Shown: positions 11,343-24,664, counted from the stretch's first letter. The stretch is 64,000 bases of DNA from Triglochin maritima (GCA_963682175.1 OY821779.1:1066501-1130500); one strand, 5' to 3'. Notes: generated from the sequence alone by a model not told the origin. Made by a program: numbers and translations.

Positions 11343-13266
11343 GGACGATAAGTTTTACATTATGAATTTTTGATTCAAAAATAGACGTTTTTTTGTATAT
11401 TGAATAGGGAAAATCTTTTGTCCTAACCACCGTAACATTACCCACTAATTTTGTCGACCCAAACGATGCCTATCAGCCTATGTATTAAAACTACGGTCTT
11501 TCAGCGTTGGGAGATTGAACTCCGTTACAACATGTAATTTGACGTGTATTTATTTTATTTTTTGCGTGCAACTTTACAGAAATTTGTGGTGGTAACTGGC
11601 AAGCTGCCATGTAGATTACTATTTTATAATTAAAAAACCTATTATTTTCCTGCCGGTACGTGTCTAATCGATTTTGCCAGGTGTCTACCACGTCAGACCT
11701 CATGTTCTTGCACATCCATGAATGCGTACGTTACGTGGTCTCCAAATGCTGACAAGCTAGCGCGCATAAGAAGTCAACGGCTTCAATTGCTAAATGGCAC
11801 CTGAAAATATTATATATCTCTCCGTTTAGGTTAAATATTAGTCTACGTACGATTTGTAAAGGTGCGACCGTTTTCTTTGTTTTGCTTTTAAACTTAAGCA
11901 TCTCTTAAATAAAGGTCTCTCTGCGAAATACCAATATGTGCCTCCACGTTCCAATCCATCGGCATGCCAAACATCGGCTATCGTCGTTTTATTAAACAAG
12001 AAACACTCTTGATCTGTCTCTGCACTAGTTTGCATTATCATGGTGAACAAGTAAAAATGCATGCACGTACAAGAGAGGAAGATAGTACCCATGATTATCT
12101 ATGCACCTTCAGGCAAATTAAGGACTCAATTTGGGTCTTACGAGGAAATTTCACTCTATCTATCGTTGGACCATGTCTAGCTGTAGGCAGCCTTAATTCA
12201 TGCAACCCGAGAAACACACTTTTATTCATAATAATAATAACTTAATAAGAAATAAACTTCAATCATTATATAATGGTTACAACTAGCTTTTTAGAGGGGA
12301 AAGAACACGTTAATGGTTACAACTAATGGCAGTCACATCTTCCCATGTAACATCATGACTATTAAAATTGCGAGCATTTGAACTTGAAATGATTCTTTTA
12401 TTCACTGTCATATTCTTTCTTTAATATCTGAGGATACCAAGTGATATACGTACCCAGATTGAATATACACTTGTAAAGTGGGCTACACAAAGGTTATGGC
12501 CCTTCATCGGATCATTAGGTTATTAATTGGGTCGTAGCTTGTCACACTTTGTTGCTTTTGGTACGCAATTGTAAACGAGAGTTTGTTTTCGTATTATTGA
12601 TCATCTTTTTATTACATAATGAGTATATATATATGATGTGTGGCTTTTATAGCCGTTGTACATGTCACATATGGTTGACGACGAAGTTTGATTTCTTTCC
12701 GTAAGTTGTGTGCTTGATTACTAGAAGGTTGTCATACTCGGAGGGATGGATTTGTCGATGATGGATTCTGAGCTAACGAGAGTTTGTCTTCCTAAATTAT
12801 GTCTTGGTATCCAACAGTCATATTTTTAACACACTTGCAACTCACCGAGCAAATGTAGAGCGAGCGAGCCAACTTCTTGGCTTTTCTTAGTATACGAGTG
12901 GAGTTTCAATAAAAAAGATAGGCAAATTTAATTGGTAACTAAATCAAATCTAGTCCGAATATATCACGATCTTAAAGGAGAACATGTTCTACTCGCTTCA
13001 AGGCTCCAAGTGAAAGAACCTTGGCCCCTGCATTTGGAACAGTCCATGTCATATATATACGACAGAGTGTTCTAAGTATTATAGGGGCTCCAATTGATTG
13101 CTGATCGTGATAAAATGTCTATCTAGCACAACTGTTCCAGGCACTATTTCCAAATTAGAACTTGTTTGGATGCCCCTAGATGTTGTGGTTGGGGCTCAAA
13201 TGTCAATTTGTTATTGTGATTATAAGTTGAAGAGTTCATCTACTTGTCATCGATTGGTTTTGAGTT
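11343..13266. other. Intergenic, no gene seen
   Basis: AT-rich spacer with short open frames lacking any recognised domain. No splice-supported gene or RNA gene was recognised. Confidence 0.6.
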
Positions 13267-13271
13267 AGACA

Positions 13272-14212
13272 TGTTAGAATTCTAAACTCTACTTAAGAAA
13301 CTAATCATGTTTGGTGATTAATTAGGGTAATGGATTGGTTTGGCTTTGTAAGATAAGATTGAGGCTAAAGTTGATGAGATGATTGGAGGATATGGAGGTG
13401 GGTTAAAGTGACGTGTGGGATGGTAAATTGGGTGAGATGGGAGTTGTTGATTGGAGGATGAAGAGGTGTTGGGTTAGTGTTAGTGTATATATATATAGAA
13501 GTTGGTGTAAAACGGAAGGAAGTTTTTATGCAGGTTAAGTAAGAAAGGAGTTGAAGAAGAAAAGAGGAGGTTGGATGTCGTTTGTGGAAATCTTGTGGTT
13601 GCGAGACAGGCAAGTACTGATTCGTTATTCTTCAGTTTCATATCATGTCTGTCTCTCTTGATATCCGTAGTTGCATGCATGTTGAGCATTAATATTGATT
13701 TTATGGATATGCATATGATTGCATGGTGGTGTTTCGGTCGACATGTCCTGTGGCTGTGTGTATGTTTCTAGCAGAGCAACTTAGGAAAGAGCTGCCTAAC
13801 GGACAGCGTGGAGCCACCCGAGAGAGGAAAGGGCTGCCTGTCGTTAGTGTGGAGCTACCAGGTGTGCGTCTGACAGATTGATAGATTTCAGAAGCACAGG
13901 ATGTGGTCGAATCTGAATGGGGGTTTCAAATTGATATGCATGCATTTTATTTGTGATGCATGTCTCTTGATTGTGCTTATTGACTGAATGTCATATTCTA
14001 TATTATTTTCCACATGATTATGATTCTGATTGATTGATGGTTGGTACTTGCGGGCTGTCGAGCTCACAAATTGTTGATTATATTTTTCAGATTAATTATG
14101 GGCCTATCAGATGGATTTAAATATCAGAGTGCGCAGCGGTCAGGATCGTGGATCGTATCTTAACGCACCGGGTTCGGGCGGGTGATCAGTTGTCCGGGCT
14201 CGGGGCGTTACA
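13272..14212 (+). mobile_element. Ty3-type solo LTR with AGACA target duplication
   Basis: The sequence begins TGTTAGAATTC, ends GGGGCGTTACA, and is bounded by AGACA at 13267-13271 and 14213-14217. The ends resemble plant Ty3/gypsy (Tekay/Del-like) LTRs, which commonly end in GTTACA. It holds no coding domain and no internal region, so it is a 941-bp solo LTR. It lies about 490 bp upstream of the pectinesterase start codon. Confidence 0.85.
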
Positions 14213-14615
14213 AGACAGGCACTCCAATACTCACCTCAATGACCAATTACACAGATCATGTTTAGGATGTTGTTGCAATTTAACCAATTCCTCTTATCTG
14301 ACCAAAATCCTTCTTCTACTTGATTTCCAATAATTTGAGTTTTAAAGGGGTGATCATGAAGCAACCAAATCCACACGTCAAGAATACAATAACATACAAT
14401 ATCATTCCAGGCTAGTCGACAGTCTTTTCCCATGAAAATACTTGTTTAAGATATTTAGCACCACGCCACGATGATAGCAATAGCCCTTTTTTCACTTATT
14501 GACCAAATTATCCAAATATATATTTTCAAATTATGGGAGACTTATTGCACGCAAACCTTCTAACCTAGTACGAAGAAGACCTGGCCGTACCTCCAACACC
14601 ACCCCCCAAACATTG

Positions 14616-14624
14616 TATAAATTA
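14616..14624 (+). promoter_or_regulatory. Putative TATA box of the pectinesterase gene
   Basis: TATAAATTA lies 85 bp upstream of the ATG at 14701, a spacing that would leave a 5' leader of about 55 nt. Position and sequence only. Confidence 0.5.
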
Positions 14625-14700
14625 AGCAAACACGAAGCTAGACATGCACCAAACAAAACCCTAGAGCATTGAGCAACCTAGCTAGCTAGTTCCCATCACC

Positions 14701-17700
14701 ATGATGCCTTCTAACCCTTTGTTGGCCAGACGACTGCTGGCTGGCATAGGCTTCTCCATCTTTATCCTTCTTTCCGTAGCCGCCTTCTTCACCGTAATCA
14801 TGCACAACCAAAAAGAATCAAAGGAATTGGAGGTCATGTCCACCCAATCCTCCGTCAAGGATTTATCATTCCCTCAACTTTCGGAGATGGCGAAGTGGGA
14901 GGATTTTGATCCAGTGAAGGTGTACCGGTGGGCGGTGGAGATCGCGTTAAGGGAGGTCAACCGGACATCGGTTCGGTTGGAGGAGTACAGAAGGAGTGGT
15001 AATTTGGAGCCTCGGGTGGTTGATGCTTTGGGCAGTTGCCATGAGCTTCTTGACTTGTCTTATGACGTGCTTAATGACTCCTTGGCGTCAACGGACCTGT
15101 CGGTGTCTAGTGTCGTTGAGGATTTTAGAACTTGGCTTAGTGCTTCGATCACATATCAGGTATGTAAATATTTTTTTAGGTTCGTTTTAATCGGGTGTAA
15201 ATGTATCGATTTGAATGTATTGCGGCTTAAAAGAGCCAAACGCAATTACAACTGGAGTTTTTTACTAAATTGGCCACATTATATATACTTCGACTATTGG
15301 AATTTAGTCGAGTATAATTGTAACATCCCGAAACAGCGGAAATTTAAAAAATTTTAATCAAGACACAGGAACTCAATAATCAAGACGTGACTGTTACTTC
15401 TCATAAACAAATAGTGGTGCACCAAAATTACATTAGAGTTTGTCAAAAATAGTACATGATTACAACAAAACGACAACAGAAGATAAAACGTAATCATGCC
15501 GACCTCAGCGGTCCGAGAAGAGGATCCGACTCCAAAATGCGTGTGTCCTCCGATCACCACCCAACTGGACCTACTGCGGTCCTGAAAATATAAACAACAA
15601 TGCTTGAGTTTCCAGAAGGAAACCCCGTATGCCAACTCACCTACATGCATGCATTACACAATGAACCTATCATACTAGTAGCATGTCATGGTATTGACAG
15701 AAAGGAAAACAGTTCCCCCGAAGGGTAAAACAGGACATCAGTCCGACAATTAACAACGAGTCTCCCGAGGAGACCTACTACAGGCACATGCAGCCTTACA
15801 GCACGCGACATCGCACCCCCCACACGCGGCTACACTACTCAAGGGTTGGGCAGGGAGTCTCTGTCACGCCTGCGCGCCGATAGAATACAGATCTGCAAAT
15901 CTCAGTGGTCGGAGCCACAGGGACCAACGGGGTCGTCGCCCGGAAGGTATAACAACAACATCTCGATAGGTGCCCAGTCGAGGAATCAACATAGCTGGAA
16001 CAACCTCGACCCAACAATCATCATCGCCGGCACAACCTCGGCGGCATCACCGGCACAACATCGGTGGTCCATCACAACGTCCGGCACAGCATCGGACGGG
16101 TCCAGACCGAAGTCTGCCAGGTCATCAGGCTCCACGAGCCGCAAACACCAACCACGCCGCTATAAAAGCAGGGCAGCGACTTCCGTAGCCCGTGGGCCGG
16201 TAGTCACCTCACCCAACGCCAGTTGCGTGCCCGCACAAACATCAACACTGGGATCTGCGATCCCTCAGACCTGCTATACTACAAAGTGCCCAACAATCCA
16301 TCTCAGGTCACAGTCCATACACGGAGGTGACGCGTCCCGAACACCCACACTCTTCCCAACAGCGGTCCCTGGGCAGGCACGCATCACGCGCCCACCGTCA
16401 CCTCCCGGCTCACGCACAAGGCGAGGACACGGGTTTCTGTGGACAAAGTTGGCGTTCAAAAGGGGAACCTGGAATTCTGTTCTGGGCCCAAACGGTCGAC
16501 CGGAAGAGGTGATTCGGTCGACCGGTTCCAGAAAAGAATTGGTCGACCGTACGCCTAAAACGGTCTACCGTTGCGCTCAAAACAGAATCCCCAACGGTCG
16601 AACAAGGGTCTAAAACCGGTCGACCGAACGAGGTCAAAATCCGAAGTCTGGTCAACATTAAATTCAATTCTATCGGTCGACCGACTCAGGGGTCTCGGTC
16701 GACCGAAAACAGACAGAGTCAACCTATTATTCTAAGTCATATAATCGGTCGAATGCAAACCTCCAACGGTCAAACAACATACAATCGGTCGAACGCAATA
16801 TACAATCGGTCGAACAAATCATGCAAATCTACTCAGTACACTTAAGTTCCGGTCGAACGACCCAAGTACCGGTCGACCGACAACAGGCAGAAATGTCCCA
16901 ACTCACCAGCAATATGCACTACCGGTCGACCGCCACCAGGCATCGTTCGACCGGTGAAGGTTAAAGTCGAGCAAAAACACTACATTCGGTCGACCGCCCG
17001 AAGGGACCGGTCGACCGTTGGTCGTCTTCCACCTCGCACCAGCCGAGGTTTTCCACGGAAAACAACGCCGAGGAGGTCTCCAACCTCCCCGTCCGACCAA
17101 CACAACCCTTCACAAGGGTTAACAACACAAAACCACACTAATGAGTCGACATACCTTTCACCCGCGTGAAGTCGACGGTGCTGGAGCTCCTAGGCCTCGC
17201 CTCCGGTAGACTTCGATCACGCGTCGCGCCTCTCCCGCACGATCACCTTCCTCGCCCGACGCCTCCGCAACTGCTCCACCAACACGCACGCAACAGCAAA
17301 GGAAAGGAAGGAGTGAGGGAAAGGAAGGAGAAGGAAAAAGGAAGAAGAAAAGAACGGCAACCCTTAAAACTCATCTCCTCGCTACAGTGCACGCCACACT
17401 ACACCTCTCACCCATCACCAGGCCACTGTAGCACGCCTCTTCCCCAAGCATCTACTGTCCGTCACCAACTTCCCATGCAAACCCCCCTCTAATACATGAT
17501 TAACCCTAAACAAGGGTTAGGGTTCTAACAATAATCGTATTAACTGGCAATGAGAAGTGTTTAGTTTGTTACTTCATGTGCGTCAATAATAATTACTAAT
17601 CAATCTGCAAGCTGAGATACGTAAAAGTCAACGGATACTAAAATTTTAGATACGAAGGTGAAAAGTGTTGTCTCTCTGTATATGCTCAAACATTGATGGT

Positions 17701-20115
17701 GGAGTGGTAATGGCATTTTTGTTTTACAAATGAGATTAGCTAGTGTCTTACAAATTAAGAAGACAGAAAAGGATGAAGAGTATGTATATACAGGAGAAAA
17801 GCATCATATTTTTTTACCAGCTGCAATTACCGTTGACTTAATCGTCAATTGCTTGTTTGTAGAGATTTTTCATTCTACATGCACTATCTAACCTATGACT
17901 CAAGTTAATGCCCGACTAAGAATATCATTTTTTCCAAATTAATTTGTATTCTTTAAAATCGAATCTTAATACGTAAAGCACATGACGAGGTTCGATGAAG
18001 CGTCCACCTTAATCAAAAATTAAGAAAATACCAACTGAATTAATCCTAATTAGTACTATATACATGATAAAATATCAAATCAAGATCTACATGCATGTGT
18101 ATATATAATTTGCTAACATATATGCATGAGATCTGATTCCACGACATGCATAATTAGGAGACTTGCCTGGAAGCCTTCGAGGAGAGCAACCCCGACCTTA
18201 GGGAGAAGATAAAATACTTCCTTGCCGACGCCACCGACCTCAGCAGCAAAGGCTTGGCCATCCTCACCCGCATTTCCGACGCTCTCAGATCCACGAAGCA
18301 CCGAAGATTACTCGCCGAGACCCAGAATTCTGATGACGTATTCCCCTCTTGGTTCCCGGAGTCGCTGCAGTCACTCCTCGAGGTGCAGGACCTCTGCTCC
18401 AAGGCCGACATTGTGGTTGCGGCCGACGGGTCAGGGAAGTACACGAGCATAAACAAGGCGTTGAAGGATGTCCCTGAAAAAAGCACCACTAGGACTGTGA
18501 TATATGTGAAGAAAGGGGTTTATAAAGAGAAGGTGAAGGTCGAGAAGTCGATGTGGAACGTTTGGATGATCGGAGACGGACAGGAAATCACCACAATCAC
18601 CGGGAGTTTAAATGCCATCGATGGGGTTCAGACCTTTGACACTGCTTCCTTTGGTATGTATATATATATATATATGTGTGTGTCTCAAACAAAATTTTCT
18701 TTTGATTAGTTTCTATATCTTTGATTTTGAAATAGTCAACATCAGTTTTGAAACAATCAATTAACGACGATCATGTAAGGTATTTATATCATGTAACTAA
18801 TTATTATAAAAGAAGGAACTTCGATTGGTATTATGGTAAAATTCTCAGAATGTATAGATTTGACTGACCAAAATATAAATCATAAATTCGAACCATTTGA
18901 ATGATGCAAAAAATATATATTTTTGTCTAATGCAATACTGTCGTCAACTGTACAGCGGTGTTCGGGAAAGGATTCGTAGGAATGCATCTGGGTTTTCAGA
19001 ACACCGCCGGACCGGAAAAACACCAAGCAGTGGCCATGATGGCGAGCGCTGACCACGTTGTTTTCTACAAATGCCGCTTCTCAGCTAACCAAGATACGCT
19101 CTACGCTCACGCCCTCCGCCAATTCTATCGAGAATGCGATATCATCGGCACTATCGACTTCATCTTCGGTAATGCCGCAACCGTCCTCCAGCGGTGCCGC
19201 ATCTTTCCAAGGCGGGGCAGGGAAGGTCCGCCCGACTCGATCACCGCCCAAGGCAAGAGCGACAAGAACCAGAACACAGGCATATCTATTCATGCTTCTA
19301 GCATATTTCCGTACGGAAACTTGTCTGGTGTCGATGTGTATCTCGGAAGGCCCTGGAAAAAATACGCCACTGTCGTCTACATGAAGTCTCATCTTTCAGG
19401 TATATAAGTTATGGTCTTAATTGTGTGGTTAAACGTCTAATCAAGTTTAACTTACTTTATTATGCTCTAGCTATATATAGTTAAAGATCTTTTTAGAGGA
19501 CGTCCCTTTTTAGAACCTATATATATATCGTGAGATACATTTGCTGTTCAACAAAATCACACTCGTCTTCAACTAAATCACTTTCGTGTTCAAACAAATC
19601 TTTAAAGTTATTCAACAAAGTTGTCATTCTGTTCAACAACGTCGTGAAATTGTTCAGTAACAAATTTTCAATACAAATTTGCACCACAAAAAAGATTTTG
19701 ATTTAAATTATGATATAACAACATATAAGTTTTAGAATCACTTGAATTTTGAAACATAGGTTTTATTTTCATAACAAAATAGATCTAACAGTCAAATTTT
19801 CAATTTGATTATCGGATTATAAGAAACAAACTAGGAATCTCACTTTAATAAAGTGACACTTTATATTTGTAACTTGCAGGGATCATACACCCTGATGGTT
19901 GGCTCGCATGGGGCGACGAGAAGCCCCCGAGCACCATTTTTTACGCAGAATTCGAGAATAGTGGCCCCGGAGCATCAACAAAGAAGAGAGTGGGGTGGAA
20001 GGGGTTGAGGAGCATAAGTTTGAAGAGAGCTTCGAAGTTCACAGTTGGTCAGTTCATTGATGGGGAGTCTTGGATTCCTGGGACTGGTGTTCCCTTTTAC
20101 AAAGGCTACATATGA
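14701..20115 (+). CDS. Pectinesterase with N-terminal PMEI domain (type I PME)
   Basis: The enzyme demethylates homogalacturonan in the cell wall. Exons are 14701-15159, 18158-18653, 18956-19399 and 19880-20115, all GT-AG. The total is 1,635 nt, encoding 544 aa. Residues about 13-34 form a membrane/signal anchor. A PMEI-like domain follows, with Cys113 and Cys156 visible. An RRLL subtilase processing motif lies at 202-205, and the catalytic domain starts about residue 230 (VVAADGSGKYTSI). Active-site blocks are present: QAVAMMASAD, QDTLYAH (Asp), GTIDFIFGNA (Asp) and YLGRPW (Arg). The usual first cysteine pair of PMEI domains is not visible, so the inhibitory part may be atypical. Intron 1 (15160-18157, 2,998 bp) contains a 2.2-kb solo LTR. 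The reading frame is intact and the gene is probably functional. Confidence 0.92.
15319..17530 (-). mobile_element. Ty3-type solo LTR in pectinesterase intron 1
   Basis: This 2,212-bp sequence is bounded by perfect ATAAT duplications (15314-15318, 17531-17535). Read on the minus strand it begins TGTTAGAACCC and ends CGGGATGTTACA, the same kind of ends as the solo LTR at 13272. No primer site, polypurine tract or coding domain is present. Open frames inside (for example 15846-16613) are GC-rich chance frames. It is inserted antisense to the host gene. It carries nine exact CGGTCGACCG palindromes. Confidence 0.88.
16493..17017. repeat. CGGTCGACCG palindrome cluster C (Ty3-type LTR)
   Basis: Exact copies start at 16493, 16515, 16617, 16674, 16696, 16870, 16923, 16987 and 17008. 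Further near-matches include TGGTCGACCG, CGGTCTACCG and half sites CGGTCGAAC. Spacing is irregular (21-174 bp), so this is not a simple tandem repeat. Confidence 0.92.
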
Positions 20116-20289
20116 ATTGAACCAAGTACTTGTTGTTTATGCTTTATTTTTATTTTTCTTGTGCTGTACATGTATTTTGTTCATCTGATTTCTTCTTTTG
20201 TGTGGGTTTGATTAGATTGTGTCGATAGATATAGGAGAGAAGAGAGCCCTGTTGTCTTGAGTCTTGACAGACATATATATCACATATCG
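20116..20289. other. 3' flank of the pectinesterase gene
   Basis: AT-rich sequence that probably contains the 3' UTR; no other feature seen. Confidence 0.5.
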
Positions 20290-20575
20290 AAAATAAGCAG
20301 GCATTTTCGTTCTACTTTCCTTAAAATGCGATTACACTAAAATCAAAATACCTAGACCACACACAAATACAAATATACATACATACATACATATATTTAT
20401 ATATATCAATTAAGCCATCATTAATCAATTGCTCAACAAAATACCAACTTCAACATCATGCCAGCACAATAGCAAGAAGAACACAATCAACACAAGCCAT
20501 CATTAATCAAGTGCCCAATAACCATCGAACCGACATATATACTATGTATATATATAGAGCTAAATATCAACCAAC
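20290..20575 (+). repeat. Inverted copy of the nsLTP promoter (left arm)
   Basis: These 286 bp are the reverse complement of 34131-34406, the promoter and leader of the lipid-transfer-protein ORF, with only a few differences by eye. Homology starts at AAAATAAGCAGGC and stops at ATCAACCAAC, just before where the nsLTP start codon would be. No nsLTP coding sequence follows here. Confidence 0.85.
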
Positions 20576-20891
20576 CAATTAAAAACTATAATTGTACTGT
20601 ACATTACGCGTTAACGTTGTTCTCACGAAGATAGTCTCCATTGCAAGTGTATTGATCGTAAAAAACTATCGCTCTGATATCATTTCCTAGAAGAGACCGT
20701 ATTCCACACATACAATTAATATATTTTATTCTCGTCTTTTGAATTTTAGAAGAATTTCAATTTATTGTAACAAGTTGCACGTCAGGCATCAGATTAATGT
20801 CCTACGGAATATTCGATATAAGATAAACTAAAAAACAAGATTATACATTTGCTTAGCAAGCATAAAGGTCGAAATAATTAATTGTGTTATC
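20576..20891. other. Retroelement scrap with a reverse-oriented primer-site-like motif
   Basis: On the minus strand, TGATATCAGAGC at about 20670-20681 resembles the Met-tRNA primer site used by Copia elements in this window. No LTR or coding region could be matched. The rest is AT-rich and unassigned. Confidence 0.35.
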
Positions 20892-21240
20892 AGTGGCGAA
20901 TCCCGGAGAGAAACTATAGGTAGACACAACAAAAATACATTCTTCATAAAAATAAGCATATAAATATTTAGATTATAGTATTATTTAAAACAAAAAAGTA
21001 TTTTTTTACTTCTTATTTTCTTGTTACAAATTTCATCAACGAAGTTTCATATTTTGAAATCTTTTGACTATAACTTCATTGTCAATCTTGTAAGACATCT
21101 CATTTTCAATAACCAGAGCATCACTGATCCAATTATCTTCTATCAGATTGCGTAATATGTTATTTACAATATTCATAGCTGAAAAAGCTCTCTCGACATT
21201 TACTAATGCGAATAAAAAACTAAACAAACCATAAGTTCCA
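20892..21240 (-). pseudogene. hAT (Tip100/ZMYM1-like) transposase C-terminal remnant 1
   Basis: The minus-strand frame 21036-21227 reads ERAFSAMNIV, LRNLIEDNWISD and VIVKRFQNMK. This is the C-terminal dimerisation block of hAT transposases of the TTF-finger/ZMYM1-like group. At 20892 the plus strand reads CAGTGGCGAATCCCGG, resembling terminal inverted repeats of that group. Only this end of the element remains. Confidence 0.7.
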
Positions 21241-21299
21241 TGAAATATTTATCTGAAATTTACTAATGCAATATCAGTTACTTATTTATGTTATATACT

Positions 21300-22121
21300 A
21301 AACTCTAAAGTAAAAAAAACACAAAAATGATCATGTGGTGGCTAGTGGTGTGGTTGGCTGATCCTTGTTATTTTACACGTTTCCTGCTAGGCTACTACTT
21401 TGGCAATCATCCAACAATCCAAGTGGGAGATTCGTATGTGTTGCAGTTGTGCCTTTGGAGTTGTGAAGCTGGATCGTTGATGTGAAGGTTTTACAGAGCG
21501 GGGAGAGATAGGTGTTTGATTTTTTCCCTAATTAAATATCTTTTGTTGTTGAATTTGGAAAATTGTAAGAGAAGATTAAGGTATAACATCTTGTGTTGTT
21601 GGGAATAGGAAAGAGCAAATAGGAATATTTTAGGAATAAGAAAGGTAAACAAGAAGTTGACTTAGAATCACAGACAAATGAAAATTGAACTTCAATTTTT
21701 GGCTTTGTCTTATTCTTGGGCATGCTTTATTGTTCAGTTAATTTTTTTAAATGATTTTTAAATGAATGTAGTACCCTGGTAAATAATATTATGGTGACAT
21801 TTTCGTTTTAAAAATACCGGAAGTAATAATATATGAGTATTTTTCTCTCCAATGGACACAAGACACTAAGTATATTATTTAAAGAAAAAATAGAATCCAC
21901 ACGTGGGCACGTCGTGTGCACACCCTTGTATCAGCCGCTACGTGTTATTTAACTATGATATGATTGTAATATTGGTTCTTATAGATAGTCATGCAACCAC
22001 TAGCTAGAACTAGAATAGAGACGTCATTAGTTGTTGTTTTAAATTTATATAACAACCATCTCAATTACGGTCCATGTTGATTAAAATGAAGTAGGGATGA
22101 TTTGGAAAATACGAGCCTTTA
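21300..22121. other. AT-rich spacer between hAT relics
   Basis: No gene seen. The short minus-strand frame at 21532-21723 has no recognisable domain. Confidence 0.5.
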
Positions 22122-22418
22122 ATGCAGCGGTGGAATTGGGAATTCCGTTTAGGGAAGCATAAATATAAAAGACAAATATTAATACATATTCTAAAAAATA
22201 TTAGAATTGGTCTGGACGAACTATTTTTCATATTTTGAAAACAATACATAATTGTCTTATCAGTAATTTTACCAAGCAGTTCTTTTTCAATATATTCCAT
22301 CAAATAATCGTTTAAACCAATCAACTTAGATTCGAATCGAAGATTGCGTCATCCTGAATCATATTTTAACCTTCATAATTGATAACTCTCTCGTTTTCAT
22401 GACTCCATGGCGATTCAT
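22122..22418 (-). pseudogene. hAT transposase C-terminal remnant 2
   Basis: The minus-strand frame reads LNDYLMEYIEKELLGKI followed by IMYCFQNMK, matching the same C-terminal block as remnant 1 (compare VIVKRFQNMK). The plus strand at 22123 reads CAGCGGTGGAATTGGG, a likely terminal repeat. A hAT MITE inserted at 22419 cuts it; sequence on the far side (from 32372) is not clearly coding. Confidence 0.65.
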
Positions 22419-24664
22419 TAGGGCTGTAAATGGGTTGAAATTTACCCGCAACCTGCCCCGCCCCGTCCCGCCTAACGCGGGTTGCGGACAAAAAATTGCT
22501 ACCCGCCAACCTGCCATCCGCAAAACCCGCATAATATTATAATTGTTCATGTTACTGTTATGGGTATGATGGCGTAAGTGCATGCAAGTAAGTTCATGTC
22601 GTGGTGTTATGACTACGATTTCATGATTTAGTTGTTGCCTAGTTACATCATGCACATGTATATTTAACCATCGAAATTTTATTCTAATTACGCAGTTAAT
22701 TTGTTGTCCTCATAACTCATGTACATGTAAATATAGAAATCCATGGAGATCTTGTTATTATGACACGATTTAATGGTTGCCTAGATATATCTCGTGCATG
22801 AGTAATGTCTATTAAGATCTTGTAATTATTTCCATGATTTAATTGCTGCCTAAATACATCATGTGCACGTATATTATCTATAGAGAGATTGTTATTCCTT
22901 CTTCATTTAATTGCGGTCTTGATACATGACATGTATGATATCTATTATTTAGTTGCTGGAACTATACGATCTCATGATTAGGTTGTTGTTAAATACAATA
23001 TGTTATTTACGTTTTGTTGCTGCTAAGACGTCACATATGCATGTATTAATTGGTTGCTGGAAATTATATGATCCTCATGGATAATTACTGTCAAGATGTC
23101 GCATATATATTAGCTACTATAAATTTTATGATTGTCAATGTATCATAGGTTCATACATTATTACTTGCTGGATTTCATGTGATTGGTTCATGATTTGTTC
23201 TCAGAATCTTTGGCTGTTATGGCACATGTATTTCATCATCTTGTAACTTTTATTACTGTTGTTTGAGTGTGGGGTTGATGTGAGGATGTTGTATCCCAAG
23301 TTTTTGGTTGAGAGTTAGGGATAGCAAATTTCGAGGACGAAATTTCTTTAAGGGGGGTAGGTTGTAAGACTCGCTCTCCTACCACTCTGTTTTTGGTTTT
23401 ATTAATCCTTTTATGTGTTTTATTGTCTATGTTTTGAGGTTATGTTGGTTTAGTGGAAGTTTCCTTTTTGGGCGGATTTAACCGTCGGGTGCGGTTGCAT
23501 TCGTTAGACTTAACCGGGTTAATCGGGTGCTTGAACCTGGTGTGTGGATTTAATTGTTTGCATGAGGCGTGTTGGTTAGGATGGGTTGTTGTGGGCTGAC
23601 ATACCAAATCCGAAAAAGGAGATCTTGCTAATATGAGATTTGGTTGCATTTAGGAAAGTGCTGATTTGCCATCAAAGCCAATTATCCCTTGCCTTTTCCT
23701 AGTTTCTCCTTTCAAACTTGCACCCTTATATATATATTGCACCCAGCCGTTTTTCCCCAAACCCTTTCTCCACCCTCAGCCACCGAAATTCCCTTGGTGC
23801 TCTAGCAGCTTGGAAGAAGAGATCCGGAGGTGCTTCTTGTGTGCGGCTAAAGGGAAATCTTGGTGCATCCAGTGTAGCTCAGCATCTTCCTTTCTCAGGT
23901 ATGTCTCTAGCCATTAGTGTAGCATAAGGCTTGGGGCTGGATTGGAGGCTGTCCAGCATCAGCAACCTTCGGGTTTGATTGAACAATCCATGCGGGTAGT
24001 AAGTTGTAACTCAAACAATGAGGCGGTTGGAGGTTGTTGCCTTATTAACTTGATTAAGTTGTGGTTTATGTGTGCTGCTGGACGGGTATTAACTTATGTT
24101 GCACCTCTTGTATGCTTCTGGTCCAGATGTAGGATAATAGGTGGGGGTGTCGGATGGAGCTTCATCCAGCACCAAGGGGGATGTCTGGTCAGGTTTCTGG
24201 GGCACACGTGCGAGATGAAATCTCAGCCTGGTTGGGTTGTGTGTTTTACCTTAGATGCTAATAGATTTCTGGCTGCTTGCTAGTTGTATAGGTGATTATA
24301 TTGATGGATTTCATGATCATTCTCTGGTTTACCTTGCTGTTAAGATACCCTATGTTTGTGTATGATTTAGATGGTTAATTTCGTGCATTAATTCCCATGT
24401 TTTGTTATTACCGTGATGCTACATATGCATGTCTATTTAGCTGCGGGATTTACATGATTCTTCACCTTTAGTTGCTGTTATGTTGTTGTATATCTAAACA
24501 TCTTTAGTTCTGGACACAAGGTTTACTTCCTGATTTTTCTTGTTGATTACAAGCCGCATATTTCATGCATCATTAGGTTGCTGGAAATAGGAAAGTTCAT
24601 GACTCGGTTTGCTGCTAAGACTTTGCATATTCATACATCATTTAGTTGCTGGATTATTCCCCAG

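Noticed and set aside
15846..16613. 255-codon open frame (and neighbours) in the pectinesterase intron
   Set aside because: It has no ATG start, low-complexity Arg/Ser/Pro-rich translation, and lies inside a solo LTR whose GC-rich sequence opens several frames on both strands.
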